64,000 bases of DNA from Saprospiraceae bacterium (GTDB taxonomy: Bacteria; Bacteroidota; Bacteroidia; Chitinophagales; Saprospiraceae): contig JAHDES010000014.1 in assembly GCA_020628645.1 (NCBI GenBank), positions 35,457 through 99,456 on the forward strand, read 5' to 3'. Every line of letters starts with the position of its first letter. Within the stretch, counting starts at the first letter, position 1. This document shows positions 32,955 to 41,707 of this stretch, one piece after another. Below the pieces are notes generated by a model. It was not told the DNA's origin, did no database searches, and saw only the letters and a list, made by a program, of their open reading frames with translations. The translations under genes were made by a program, and so were the position numbers.

Positions 32955-34364
32955 ATGAAAGTAGAACAAATTTATACAGGTTGTTTAGCGCAAGGCGCGT
33001 ATTACATTCAAAGTGCAGGTGAGGCTGCAATTATAGATCCACTCAGAGAAACAGAACCCTATATTAAAAAAGCGGAAGCAGATGGGGTGAAAATTAAATA
33101 TATTTTTGAGACGCATTTCCATGCAGATTTTGTTTCTGGTCATTTAGATTTAGCCAAAAAAACTGGAGCAAAAATTATTTATGGCCCAAATGCGGAGACA
33201 AAATACCAAAAGCATTTAGCCAAAGATGGAGAAGTGTTTCAACTCGGAAATGTCTCTTTTCAAGTATTGCATACCCCTGGGCACACGCCTGAAAGTACCA
33301 CCTATCTTTTGAAGGATGAGGCGGATCAACCACATGCTATTTTTACTGGAGATACCTTATTTATTGGAGATGTAGGACGTCCAGATTTAGCACAAAAAAA
33401 AGGAAGTGTTACTAAAGAAGACCTTGCAGCTTGGTTATTTGATAGTTTACGCAATAAGATTATGCCTTTACCAGATCATGTTGTGGTCTATCCAGCGCAT
33501 GGTGCGGGTTCGGCTTGTGGTAAAAATATGAGCTCAGAAACGTGGGATACTTTAGGGAATCAAAAGAAAACCAATTATGCGTTACGAGCAGATATGACCA
33601 AAGAGGAGTTTATCAAAGAAGTCACCGATGGATTAATGCCTCCACCCAACTATTTTGCTAAAAATGCCAAACTCAATAAAATGGGTTATGAAAGTATTGA
33701 TACAGTGATGAAACGAGGTGCTAGGGCATTATCTCCCCGCGCCTTTGAAACGGCTGCCAATGAAATGAATGCGTTGATACTTGATGTTCGAGATAAAAAA
33801 GATTTCGTGAAAGGCTTTATTCCTAATTCTATCTTTATTGGTTTAGACGGTAGCTTCGCGCCTTGGGTAGGGGCACTCATTCCCGATTTGATGCAACCCA
33901 TTTTGGTAATTGCTCCAAAAGGAAGAAATAAAGAAACCGTCAAGCGATTAGCACGAGTGGGCTATGATAATACTATTGGATATTTGAAAGGTGGTTTTGA
34001 AGCTTGGCAAAAAGATGGTAGACCAATTGATACTATTGACACCATTGATGTTACTACCTTTGCTAATTTATTTGATAAAGAACTAAATGTACTCGATGTT
34101 CGTAAACCAGGGGAATATGCTGGTGAACATGTTGAAAATGCCCAGAACGTCGCCTTAGATTTTCTCAATACAAAAATGAGTGAAATTAACAAGGATGAAA
34201 AGTATTATATGCACTGTCGTAGTGGGTATCGTTCCACAGTTGCTGCTTCTATTTTAAAAGCTAGAGGATATGAAAAATTAGTCAATGTTCAAGGGAAATT
34301 TGATGATATCAAAGCCTCAAACATTCCGACGACCGACTATGTTTGTCCTTCAACATTAAAATAA
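32955..34364 (+). CDS. Metallo-beta-lactamase / double rhodanese protein, persulfide dioxygenase type
   Basis: 469 residues. The N-terminal metallo-beta-lactamase domain has His54, His56 and Asp58 (THFHADFVSGH), HTPGHTPEST, FTGDTLFIGDVGRPDL and the YPAHGAGSACG segment seen in ETHE1-type persulfide dioxygenases. Two rhodanese domains follow (about 255-355 and 365-465). The second has an active Cys421 (MHCRSGYRS); the first has no Cys at the matching place (APKGRN) and is probably structural. Such proteins oxidise glutathione persulfide to sulfite, with the rhodanese part passing sulfane sulfur. The next genes (rhodanese, SulP, SoeABC-like) fit sulfite oxidation. The dispersed element R1 forms its upstream region. 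Confidence 0.92.
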   Translation: MKVEQIYTGCLAQGAYYIQSAGEAAIIDPLRETEPYIKKAEADGVKIKYIFETHFHADFVSGHLDLAKKTGAKIIYGPNAETKYQKHLAKDGEVFQLGNVSFQVLHTPGHTPESTTYLLKDEADQPHAIFTGDTLFIGDVGRPDLAQKKGSVTKEDLAAWLFDSLRNKIMPLPDHVVVYPAHGAGSACGKNMSSETWDTLGNQKKTNYALRADMTKEEFIKEVTDGLMPPPNYFAKNAKLNKMGYESIDTVMKRGARALSPRAFETAANEMNALILDVRDKKDFVKGFIPNSIFIGLDGSFAPWVGALIPDLMQPILVIAPKGRNKETVKRLARVGYDNTIGYLKGGFEAWQKDGRPIDTIDTIDVTTFANLFDKELNVLDVRKPGEYAGEHVENAQNVALDFLNTKMSEINKDEKYYMHCRSGYRSTVAASILKARGYEKLVNVQGKFDDIKASNIPTTDYVCPSTLK

Positions 34365-34433
34365 CAGGCCTCGGGTAAGATTAAGATAAGATCAACTTTT
34401 CTGATCAAGATTACTTAACAAATCCATCTTTTT

Positions 34434-34820
34434 ATGTCAAAACAGGATCAATCTTGTAAAACGCCTCGTTGGCTTTTGTTAAAATCACATTTAAATAATT
34501 TATCCCCTGAAGCCTTTAAATCAATGATTGCCAATGCTCAGGAAAAGGCGATAGTGATAGATGTACGCACACCAGGTGAATTTGCAATGGGTCAAATTTC
34601 TAATGCAATTAATTTAGATTATTTACATGAAAATTTTTGGGATGAGATTGAACAATTAGACACCAATAATACTCTTTTTTTCGTCTATTGTCGTACAGGT
34701 CGTCGAAGTATAAGAGCTTGTACTTTAATGCGTAATGGCGGTTTTGACCAGGATAAAATTTTTAATTTAGATGGTGGTTTTGAAGCTTGGAAAATGACAT
34801 TTTCTAGCGAAATCTCATAA
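34434..34820 (+). CDS. Single-domain rhodanese
   Basis: 128 residues, one rhodanese domain with the active-site loop VYCRTGRRS (Cys86) and the VIDVRTPGEF CH2A-like motif (41-50). No signal peptide is seen, so it acts in the cytoplasm. It transfers sulfane sulfur between thiols. It starts 69 bp after the persulfide dioxygenase gene and precedes the SulP gene, so it is likely part of the same sulfur module. Confidence 0.92.
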   Translation: MSKQDQSCKTPRWLLLKSHLNNLSPEAFKSMIANAQEKAIVIDVRTPGEFAMGQISNAINLDYLHENFWDEIEQLDTNNTLFFVYCRTGRRSIRACTLMRNGGFDQDKIFNLDGGFEAWKMTFSSEIS

Positions 34821-34965
34821 TCTCCCTTTTTTTTTGTAGCTTCCAGCTTTTTGATTTTAAGATATTTAATTCTTACGTATAGATAATTGGAAACTAAGAT
34901 TATCTAACCCAAGTATGCGTAATACGAAAGAATTTTATCAAAATGGTATTATCTAACTTTATTGC

Positions 34966-36696
34966 ATGAATATTAAGACATATTTCCCAATAGTTGAAAA
35001 TTTAGAAACTCATACTAAGGAAAAATGGCGAAAGGATATAATTGCAGGTATTACCGTAGTCGTCATGTTGGTGCCTCAAGGAATGGCGTATGCGATGCTG
35101 GCTGGTGTTCCTCCAATTTATGGCTTATACGGAGGCTTAGTACCTCTTTTATTGTATGCAATATTAGGGACTTCACGGCAAATGTCGATTGGTCCAGTGG
35201 CTATTTCTGCTCTTTTAGTGTTGGCTGGCGTTAGTCAAATTGCTGAACCATTCACACCTGAATACATTACATTAGTCATTTTAGCGGGCTTTCTAATTGG
35301 ATCACTTCAGTTATTACTGGGTACTTTTCGTTTAGGTTTTTTGGTCAATTTCATATCGCATCCTGTTATTTTAGGGTTTACTTCAGCCGCAGCAGTTATT
35401 ATTGCGATCAGTCAACTGAAAGATGTACTAGGTTTTTCTATACCAAGATTTTCCCATGCCTATGAGACTGTATTTTATGCTTTTCAACATCTTTCAGCAG
35501 CCAATTGGGTTGCTGTAGCACTTTGTTTGAGTAGTATTGTAGTCATGTTAATTTTGCGGAGAATCAGTCGGGCAATTCCTAGTGCATTGATTGTAGTAAT
35601 AATTGGTACTTTATTGGCGTATTTTGTAGGAGAACAACAATTAGGTGTGGATTTAGTGAAAGATGTACCTCAAGGATTACCTAGTTTCCAATTACCTTCT
35701 TTAAGTTGGGAAGCCATACAAATTTTAATTCCAACCGTACTTACCGTTAGTCTCATCGGGATAGTTGAAAGTATAGGAATAGCCAAGGTACTACAAGCCA
35801 AACATGGTGATTATAAAATTGACCCTAATAAAGAATTGATTGCTTTAGGCGTTTCAAAAATGGGAGGAGCTTTTTTTCAAGCAGTTCCTACATCAGGAAG
35901 TTTTACCCGTTCAGCTGTAAATAATGAAGCAGGTGCTCAATCTGGATTTGCTTCTTTAATCACGGCGCTTATTGTTGCTTTGACCTTGCTGTTTTTTACG
36001 CCTTTATTTTATTTTTTACCCAAGGCAATTTTAGCAGCGATCATTTTAATTTCCGTTAAAAGCCTTTTTGAATTGGATGCAGCAAAACATCTTTGGCATT
36101 CTAATAGAAGCGACTTTTATATGATGCTTATCACCTTTATTGTTACCTTATCATTGGGAATTGAGGAAGGTGTTTTAGCAGGTGTGCTTTTGTCTATAAT
36201 GATGATTTTGTACAAAAGTACGCGTCCACACATGGCGGTATTAGGTAAATTACCAGATTCCAATTCTTATCGAAATGTAAATCGTTTTGAATTAGCTGAA
36301 CAAACAGAAGGAACACTCATAGTTCGTTTTGATGATCAACTTTATTTTGCAAATGCAGTTTATTTTCAAGATGGAGTACAACAATTTGTAGAAGATAATA
36401 CCGAGCCTTTACAATTGTTTATTTTAGAAGCAAGTAATATGCATAGTATTGATAGTACAGGTATTCATGCGCTCGAAGATGTGTACAAATATCTCCAAAA
36501 ACAAAATATCAAATTTTATATTTCTGGTATGGTCGGCCCTGTAAGAGATACGATTACGAAAGCAGGTTTGATAAATACATTAGGAGAAAAAACCCTTTTT
36601 CTCAATATTCATCAAGCACTTACCCATTTTAAAAGCCTTAACAATGGTCTGGAAAAAGGTTGGACACCAGACGCCCTTCAGTCAAATATAAATTAG
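34966..36696 (+). CDS. SulP-family anion permease with STAS domain
   Basis: 576 residues. About 12-14 membrane helices fill residues 25-420, beginning with KDIIAGITVVVMLVPQGMAYAMLAGVPPIYGLY, the signature of the SulP family. A cytoplasmic STAS domain follows (about 440-555), with the MHSIDSTGIHALEDV motif. SulP proteins move sulfate, bicarbonate or other anions. In this position, between a persulfide dioxygenase/rhodanese pair and a sulfite-dehydrogenase-like complex, sulfate is the likely substrate, possibly outward. That is inference from context. The R2 element begins 14 bp after the stop. Confidence 0.93.
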   Translation: MNIKTYFPIVENLETHTKEKWRKDIIAGITVVVMLVPQGMAYAMLAGVPPIYGLYGGLVPLLLYAILGTSRQMSIGPVAISALLVLAGVSQIAEPFTPEYITLVILAGFLIGSLQLLLGTFRLGFLVNFISHPVILGFTSAAAVIIAISQLKDVLGFSIPRFSHAYETVFYAFQHLSAANWVAVALCLSSIVVMLILRRISRAIPSALIVVIIGTLLAYFVGEQQLGVDLVKDVPQGLPSFQLPSLSWEAIQILIPTVLTVSLIGIVESIGIAKVLQAKHGDYKIDPNKELIALGVSKMGGAFFQAVPTSGSFTRSAVNNEAGAQSGFASLITALIVALTLLFFTPLFYFLPKAILAAIILISVKSLFELDAAKHLWHSNRSDFYMMLITFIVTLSLGIEEGVLAGVLLSIMMILYKSTRPHMAVLGKLPDSNSYRNVNRFELAEQTEGTLIVRFDDQLYFANAVYFQDGVQQFVEDNTEPLQLFILEASNMHSIDSTGIHALEDVYKYLQKQNIKFYISGMVGPVRDTITKAGLINTLGEKTLFLNIHQALTHFKSLNNGLEKGWTPDALQSNIN

Positions 36697-36710
36697 CCAT
36701 TTCAAGATAC

Positions 36711-36852
36711 TAAGTAAGGGGTATTAATTAATTGGGCAAAAAAAATGATTTTCTGAAATGGGCAAAAATACCGACAGTATGGAGGTTTTTAGACCTTTTT
36801 TGGAAATCTTAAAGGATTTTTTTCTGCCCGATTAATCCCCTAAAACTACTTA
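36711..36852 (+). repeat. Dispersed element R2, copy B (MITE-like, 142 bp)
   Basis: Opposite-orientation partner of 5040-5181 with only a few substitutions. The ends are TAAGTA and TACTTA, continuing as imperfect terminal inverted repeats of about 30 bp. It lies in the 404-bp gap 36697-37100 right after the SulP gene. No target-site duplication is clear. Confidence 0.88.
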
Positions 36853-36900
36853 TACGAAATTGATTAAGTGATTTCGTAAATCACACCTTCAACGTATAAT

Positions 36901-36952
36901 GCCGATTTGAAAAAATCGTAAATGATATATGAAAGGATTTTTTCAATTCGGT
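36901..36952. repeat. Inverted repeat in the gap before the FeS-NrfD gene
   Basis: GCCGATTTGAAAAAATC (36901-36917) pairs with GATTTTTTCAATTCGGT (36936-36952) apart from about two positions, with an 18-nt loop. It sits between the R2 element and the oxidoreductase genes and could end the SulP transcript. A smaller hairpin, GTGATTT-CGT-AAATCAC, lies at about 36868-36884. Confidence 0.6.
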
Positions 36953-37029
36953 ATTAATTTAGGGAAAACAGTTTATTCTCCTTTTTCATAGATTTGAAAT
37001 CTAGTTTATAATCTAACTTTTTTGCAAAC

Positions 37030-37104
37030 ATGAAAACATCTTCATATATTTATATTTCTACACGAGTTGATGTAGGTTATTTTATAAATAGTAGATTAAA
37101 ATGA
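37030..37104 (+). CDS. Possible 24-residue leader peptide overlapping the FeS-NrfD gene
   Basis: An ATG at 37030 opens 24 codons (MKTSSYIYISTRVDVGYFIN and four more) and stops at a TGA that overlaps the next start codon as ATGA. This arrangement allows translational coupling. The peptide resembles no known family and could be chance in AT-rich DNA. Low confidence. Confidence 0.25.
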   Translation: MKTSSYIYISTRVDVGYFINSRLK

Positions 37105-38726
37105 AGTACGGATTTGTCATTGATAATCGAAAATGTATTGGTTGTCATGCTTGTACAACTGCTTGTAAATCAGAGCATGATGTAGCAGTAGGAGTCAATC
37201 GAACATGGGTCAAACAAGTTGAAAAAGGGGAATTCCCAAATACCCGACGACTATTTTCTGTAATGCGCTGCAATCATTGTACAGATGCCCCCTGCGTAGA
37301 AATTTGTCCAGTAGAGGCCCTCTATGTACGAAAAGATGGGATTGTAGATTTTGATAAAGATCGATGTATTGGTTGTAAATCTTGTATGCAAGCTTGCCCT
37401 TATGATGCTTTATACATTGATCCTAAAAATAATACGGCTGCCAAGTGCAATTACTGTGCGCATCGAGTGGATGTTGGTTTAGAACCTGCTTGTGTAAATG
37501 TTTGTCCTGAACATGCGATTATCTCAGGAGATATGGAAAATCCTGAAACAGAAATAGCACAATTATTGGCGAGACAACAAGTCAAAGTACGAAAAGCTGA
37601 AAAAGGAACAAAACCCAATCTATTTTATATTGATGCGGATGAACTCTCCCTCAATCCAATTGCCACAGAAAAAACGGATGATTATTTCTGGAACAGCCAA
37701 GGGCTTGGAGTAGGACATTTTGCAAAAGAAGCAGAGAAAATGGCTTTTTCCAATCCTTCTATCATAGATGCTGCCTTAAAACAAAATAGTCAATATGCTA
37801 GTGCAGGGGAAATTGCGGATAAAGGAGCAAATAAATCCATAGACGTTTTACTCGGAAAAGGTCGTCGTATTTATGACGCACCAGATAAAGGAATCCTTTG
37901 GGGATGGGAAGTTTCGGCTTATGTATTGACAAAAGCCATTGCTGCGGGCGCATTTTTAGTACCATTTTTAGCTTGGGCCTTTGGATGGGCTGAAATTAAT
38001 GCGACAGCGATGTGGTGGGGATTAGGAATTGGTTTATTCTTTTTAATGGCAACGGGTTTGTTATTGATTAAAGATTTAGATCGACCTGATCGCTTTTTAA
38101 ATGTACTCTTACGTCCACAATGGGGTTCATGGCTCGTAAAAGGCGGTTACGCCATTACAGCTTATGGAGGCTTATTGAGTTTGTTAGGATTATCCACGTG
38201 GATGGGATGGCATGGAGTTACTTCTGTTACAATGTGGTTGACAGCAGCGGTTGCTGTTGTGGTAGCCATTTATACGGCCTTCTTATTCGCTCAAGCAAAA
38301 GGAAGAGATTTTTGGCAAAGCCCAACTTTATCTATTCACATGTTATTACATAGTTTTTTAGCAGGTGCAGCAAGCTTTGGCGTGATTGCTTTATTTACCA
38401 CCAATGGAATGAATTGGTTACCATTTCTAAAAACAGTTCTTTTAGTGGGTTTAAGTATTAATCTCGCAACTATGCTAATTGAATTAACAACCACTCATCC
38501 TACCCAAGATGCAAAATTAACGGTAGATATGATTCTGAAAGGGCGCTATCGAAATCTATTTTGGATGGGCGTCATCCTTTTTGGTAATGTTTTACCCATC
38601 ATCCTTTTAGTAACAATGGGACTCAATGCCATGACACTAGCGATAGCTGGTATCATTGTTATCATTGGAATTTACTTCACCGAACACATTTGGGTAGAAG
38701 CACCACAACGCATTTCTTTAAGTTAG
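37101..38726 (+). CDS. Fused [4Fe-4S] ferredoxin-NrfD protein (SoeB-SoeC / PsrB-PsrC type)
   Basis: 541 residues in two parts. Residues 1-140 hold sixteen Cys in four clusters (12/15/18/22, 57/60/65/69, 89/92/95/99, 116/119/131/135), the pattern of DMSO-reductase-family electron-transfer subunits with four [4Fe-4S] centres. After a linker of about 110 residues comes an NrfD-type membrane domain (about 255-535) with eight or so helices that exchange electrons with quinone. In most systems these are two proteins. The molybdenum catalytic subunit is encoded 13 bp downstream. With persulfide dioxygenase and SulP next door, a sulfite dehydrogenase is likely; polysulfide or thiosulfate reductase is the alternative. 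Confidence 0.9.
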   Translation: MKYGFVIDNRKCIGCHACTTACKSEHDVAVGVNRTWVKQVEKGEFPNTRRLFSVMRCNHCTDAPCVEICPVEALYVRKDGIVDFDKDRCIGCKSCMQACPYDALYIDPKNNTAAKCNYCAHRVDVGLEPACVNVCPEHAIISGDMENPETEIAQLLARQQVKVRKAEKGTKPNLFYIDADELSLNPIATEKTDDYFWNSQGLGVGHFAKEAEKMAFSNPSIIDAALKQNSQYASAGEIADKGANKSIDVLLGKGRRIYDAPDKGILWGWEVSAYVLTKAIAAGAFLVPFLAWAFGWAEINATAMWWGLGIGLFFLMATGLLLIKDLDRPDRFLNVLLRPQWGSWLVKGGYAITAYGGLLSLLGLSTWMGWHGVTSVTMWLTAAVAVVVAIYTAFLFAQAKGRDFWQSPTLSIHMLLHSFLAGAASFGVIALFTTNGMNWLPFLKTVLLVGLSINLATMLIELTTTHPTQDAKLTVDMILKGRYRNLFWMGVILFGNVLPIILLVTMGLNAMTLAIAGIIVIIGIYFTEHIWVEAPQRISLS

Positions 38727-38739
38727 ACTATTATCAAAA

Positions 38740-41634
38740 ATGGCACATAAAAAACCTTCTTTAATCGAACGAATTGCAGAGTCAATAGGTATCATTCCTA
38801 ATCTGCATAAAGAAGAAAATACTAGCGTAGATCGTTTAGTGGAGGAAGGAAATTTAACCAAATTTCCTCCTATTGAGCAATGGGATGATTGGATGGAATA
38901 CGAAGCTACAGAATGGCCACGTAAAGTGAAAAAAAATTATACCATTGTTCCAACCACTTGTTTCAATTGTGAAAGTGCTTGTGGTTTAACGGCTTATGTG
39001 GATAAAGACAAAGGCGAAATTCGAAAATTTGAAGGTAATCCTTATCATCCTGGAAGTCGTGGACGCAACTGTGCCAAAGGACCGGCAACCATCAATCAAA
39101 TCACTGATCCAGATCGTATCTTATATCCTTTAAAACGATCAGGCAAACGGGGCGAAGGCAAATGGGAACGCGTATCTTGGGATGAGGTCTTAGATACCAT
39201 TGCTGCTCGAATGCGTAAAGCCATTCAAGAAGAACGCAATAATGAAATTGCTTATCATGTAGGTCGCCCTGGTCATGAAGGTTATGCCAATCGGGTCATT
39301 CAAGCTTGGGGAGTGGATGGACACAATAGCCACACCAATATCTGTTCGTCAGGAGCACGATTTGGTTATAATATTTGGTATGGATATGATCGCCCCTCAC
39401 CCGATCATGCTAATGCAAAATTTATTTTACTCATTTCAGCGCATTTAGAAAGTGGACATTATTTCAATCCTCATGCACAACGCATTATTGAAGCGAAAAT
39501 GAAGGGGGCAAAATTAGCCACCATGGATCCGCGCTTGTCCAATACCGCTTCTATGTCCGATTATTGGTTACCTACTTATCCAGGGACGGAAGCAGCGATG
39601 CTTTTAGCAATGGTAAAAATCATATTGGAAGAAGACCTTTACAATCGTCCCTACATGGAAAAGTGGGTCAATTGGGAGGAATATTTAGAAAAAAGACATG
39701 AAGGTACAGCTATTACTTTTGAAAATTTCATAGAAAAACTACTTAAAGAATACGCTGAATACACCCCAGAATTTGCAGAAGAAGAAACGGGTGTGCCAGC
39801 AGCGACCATAAGAGAAGTGGCGAAACTAATCGGCGAAGCAGGAGAACGCTTCGCTACACACAATTGGCGAAGCGCATCCAGTGGCAACCTAGGCGGCTGG
39901 TGCGTTTCTCGTGCCTTACATTTTTTAAACGTTATAACAGGAAGTGTGGGTTCAGTAGGTGGAACATCACCAAATAGTTGGAACAAATTCAAGCCTAAAT
40001 TTTTTGATACACCTCCAGGGCAAAAGTTCTGGAATGAACTCCACTTCCCTAATGAATATCCATTGGCCATGTTTGAGCCTAGCTTTTTATTGCCGCATTT
40101 TCTAAAAGAGGGAAGAGGCAAAATGGATGTTTACTTTTCGCGTGTTTTTAATCCCGTTTGGACCTATCCTGATGGTTTTACATGGATGGAAACCTACATG
40201 GATGAAAATTTATTTGGCTTACACGCAGCCATGACACCTACTTGGAATGAAACTGCCTTCTTTGCAGATTATGTTCTTCCAATGGGACATTCTGCCGAAC
40301 GACATGACATTAATAGTTATGCGACCCACTCAGGCATGTGGATTGCTTTTCGTCAGCCTGTCTTGCGAGAAGCTGCGCGTCGTGCAGGTAAGAAAGTTGA
40401 ATTTACCTATGAAGTGAATCCAGGCGAAGTTTGGGAAGAAGACGAATTTTGGATTGAACTGAGTTGGCGAATTGATCCTGATGGAAGTATGGGGATTAGA
40501 AAACATTTTGAATCGCCATATCGACCAGGAGAAAAGATCAATATAGATGAGTATTATCAGTTTATTTTTGAAAATACCAAAGGACTTCCTGAAGCAGCAC
40601 AAAAAGAAGGCTTAACAGAATTAGAATACATGCGTAAATATGGCGCGTTTGAAGTAGAAACTCATTCTTATAAAAAAAATGAACACACTCTGACAAATGA
40701 ACAATTGAAAGGCACAACGATTGATACAAAAACGGGTGTTATTCGCAAAGAAGGAAAAGACATAGGGATCATGATGAATGATATTCCCTATGTCGGTTTT
40801 CCTACGCCTTCTCGTAAAAATGAATTTTATTCTCAAACGATGGTCGATTGGAAATGGCCCGAATATGCTATTCCTACTTATATCAAAAGCCATATTCATT
40901 TAGATGAATTAGATAAAGAAAAAGGGGAGTATGTTTTATTACCCACTTTTCGTTTGCCTACATTGATTCATTCTCGTTCTGCCAATGCAAAATGGCTTGC
41001 CGAGATTTCTAATCGAAATCCAATTTGGATGCATCCAGATGATGCTAAAAAATGGGGCTTCCAAACAGGAGATTTAGTCAAACTAAACACAGATATTGGT
41101 TATTTTGTAGATAAAGTTTGGGTGACACAAGGCATGAAACCTGGAGTAGTTGCTTGTTCTCATCACCTAGGACGTTGGCGTCGTCCGCAAGATCAAGGGA
41201 ATCGCTGGGCAACGAATACCGTTCATATTGAAAATCCGAAAAAAGGAGAATGGAAAATGAATACGACGCAAGGTGTTCGTCCTTTCAAAAGTACCGATGA
41301 TGATAGTTCAAGAGTCTTTTGGTTAGATGGGGGCGTTCATCAAAATATTACGCATGCGGTGCATCCTGATCCCATTAGTGGAATGCATTGTTGGCATCAG
41401 CGCGTACGGATTGAACGTCCAAATGCGGATGATAAATATGGCGACATTTTCGTGGATACCAATAAATCACATGAAATTTATAAAGAATGGCTAGCCATGA
41501 CACGCCCTGCGCCTGGGCCAGAGGGCTTGCGTCGTCCCTATTGGTTTAAACGTCCACTAAAACCTGTAAAAGAAGCCTATTATTTGGATAATATGGATGA
41601 AAACGGTCGCGTAAAAAAAGAAATCTTGGAGTAA
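38740..41634 (+). CDS. soeA: Molybdopterin oxidoreductase catalytic subunit, SoeA-like (probable sulfite dehydrogenase)
   Basis: 964 residues. There is no Tat or other signal peptide, so it is cytoplasmic, as SoeA is and unlike PsrA/PhsA. A [4Fe-4S] site is formed by Cys74, Cys77, Cys81 and Cys111. The molybdenum-bis-MGD core follows, with the probable Mo-ligating Cys in NICSSGARFGYN. A C-terminal cofactor-binding domain has TFRLPTLIHSRSANAKWL and WMHPDDAKKWGFQTGD. It would oxidise sulfite to sulfate and pass electrons through the FeS-NrfD partner to the quinone pool. The symbol rests on absence of a signal peptide and on context; substrate is not proven. The gene starts 13 bp after its partner. 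Confidence 0.87.
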   Translation: MAHKKPSLIERIAESIGIIPNLHKEENTSVDRLVEEGNLTKFPPIEQWDDWMEYEATEWPRKVKKNYTIVPTTCFNCESACGLTAYVDKDKGEIRKFEGNPYHPGSRGRNCAKGPATINQITDPDRILYPLKRSGKRGEGKWERVSWDEVLDTIAARMRKAIQEERNNEIAYHVGRPGHEGYANRVIQAWGVDGHNSHTNICSSGARFGYNIWYGYDRPSPDHANAKFILLISAHLESGHYFNPHAQRIIEAKMKGAKLATMDPRLSNTASMSDYWLPTYPGTEAAMLLAMVKIILEEDLYNRPYMEKWVNWEEYLEKRHEGTAITFENFIEKLLKEYAEYTPEFAEEETGVPAATIREVAKLIGEAGERFATHNWRSASSGNLGGWCVSRALHFLNVITGSVGSVGGTSPNSWNKFKPKFFDTPPGQKFWNELHFPNEYPLAMFEPSFLLPHFLKEGRGKMDVYFSRVFNPVWTYPDGFTWMETYMDENLFGLHAAMTPTWNETAFFADYVLPMGHSAERHDINSYATHSGMWIAFRQPVLREAARRAGKKVEFTYEVNPGEVWEEDEFWIELSWRIDPDGSMGIRKHFESPYRPGEKINIDEYYQFIFENTKGLPEAAQKEGLTELEYMRKYGAFEVETHSYKKNEHTLTNEQLKGTTIDTKTGVIRKEGKDIGIMMNDIPYVGFPTPSRKNEFYSQTMVDWKWPEYAIPTYIKSHIHLDELDKEKGEYVLLPTFRLPTLIHSRSANAKWLAEISNRNPIWMHPDDAKKWGFQTGDLVKLNTDIGYFVDKVWVTQGMKPGVVACSHHLGRWRRPQDQGNRWATNTVHIENPKKGEWKMNTTQGVRPFKSTDDDSSRVFWLDGGVHQNITHAVHPDPISGMHCWHQRVRIERPNADDKYGDIFVDTNKSHEIYKEWLAMTRPAPGPEGLRRPYWFKRPLKPVKEAYYLDNMDENGRVKKEILE

Positions 41635-41707
41635 AATTATTGTAGCTCATTTATAAGTACGATATTAGAAGGATTGTTTAACTACTTCATTTTAAACTTT
41701 AATTAGA

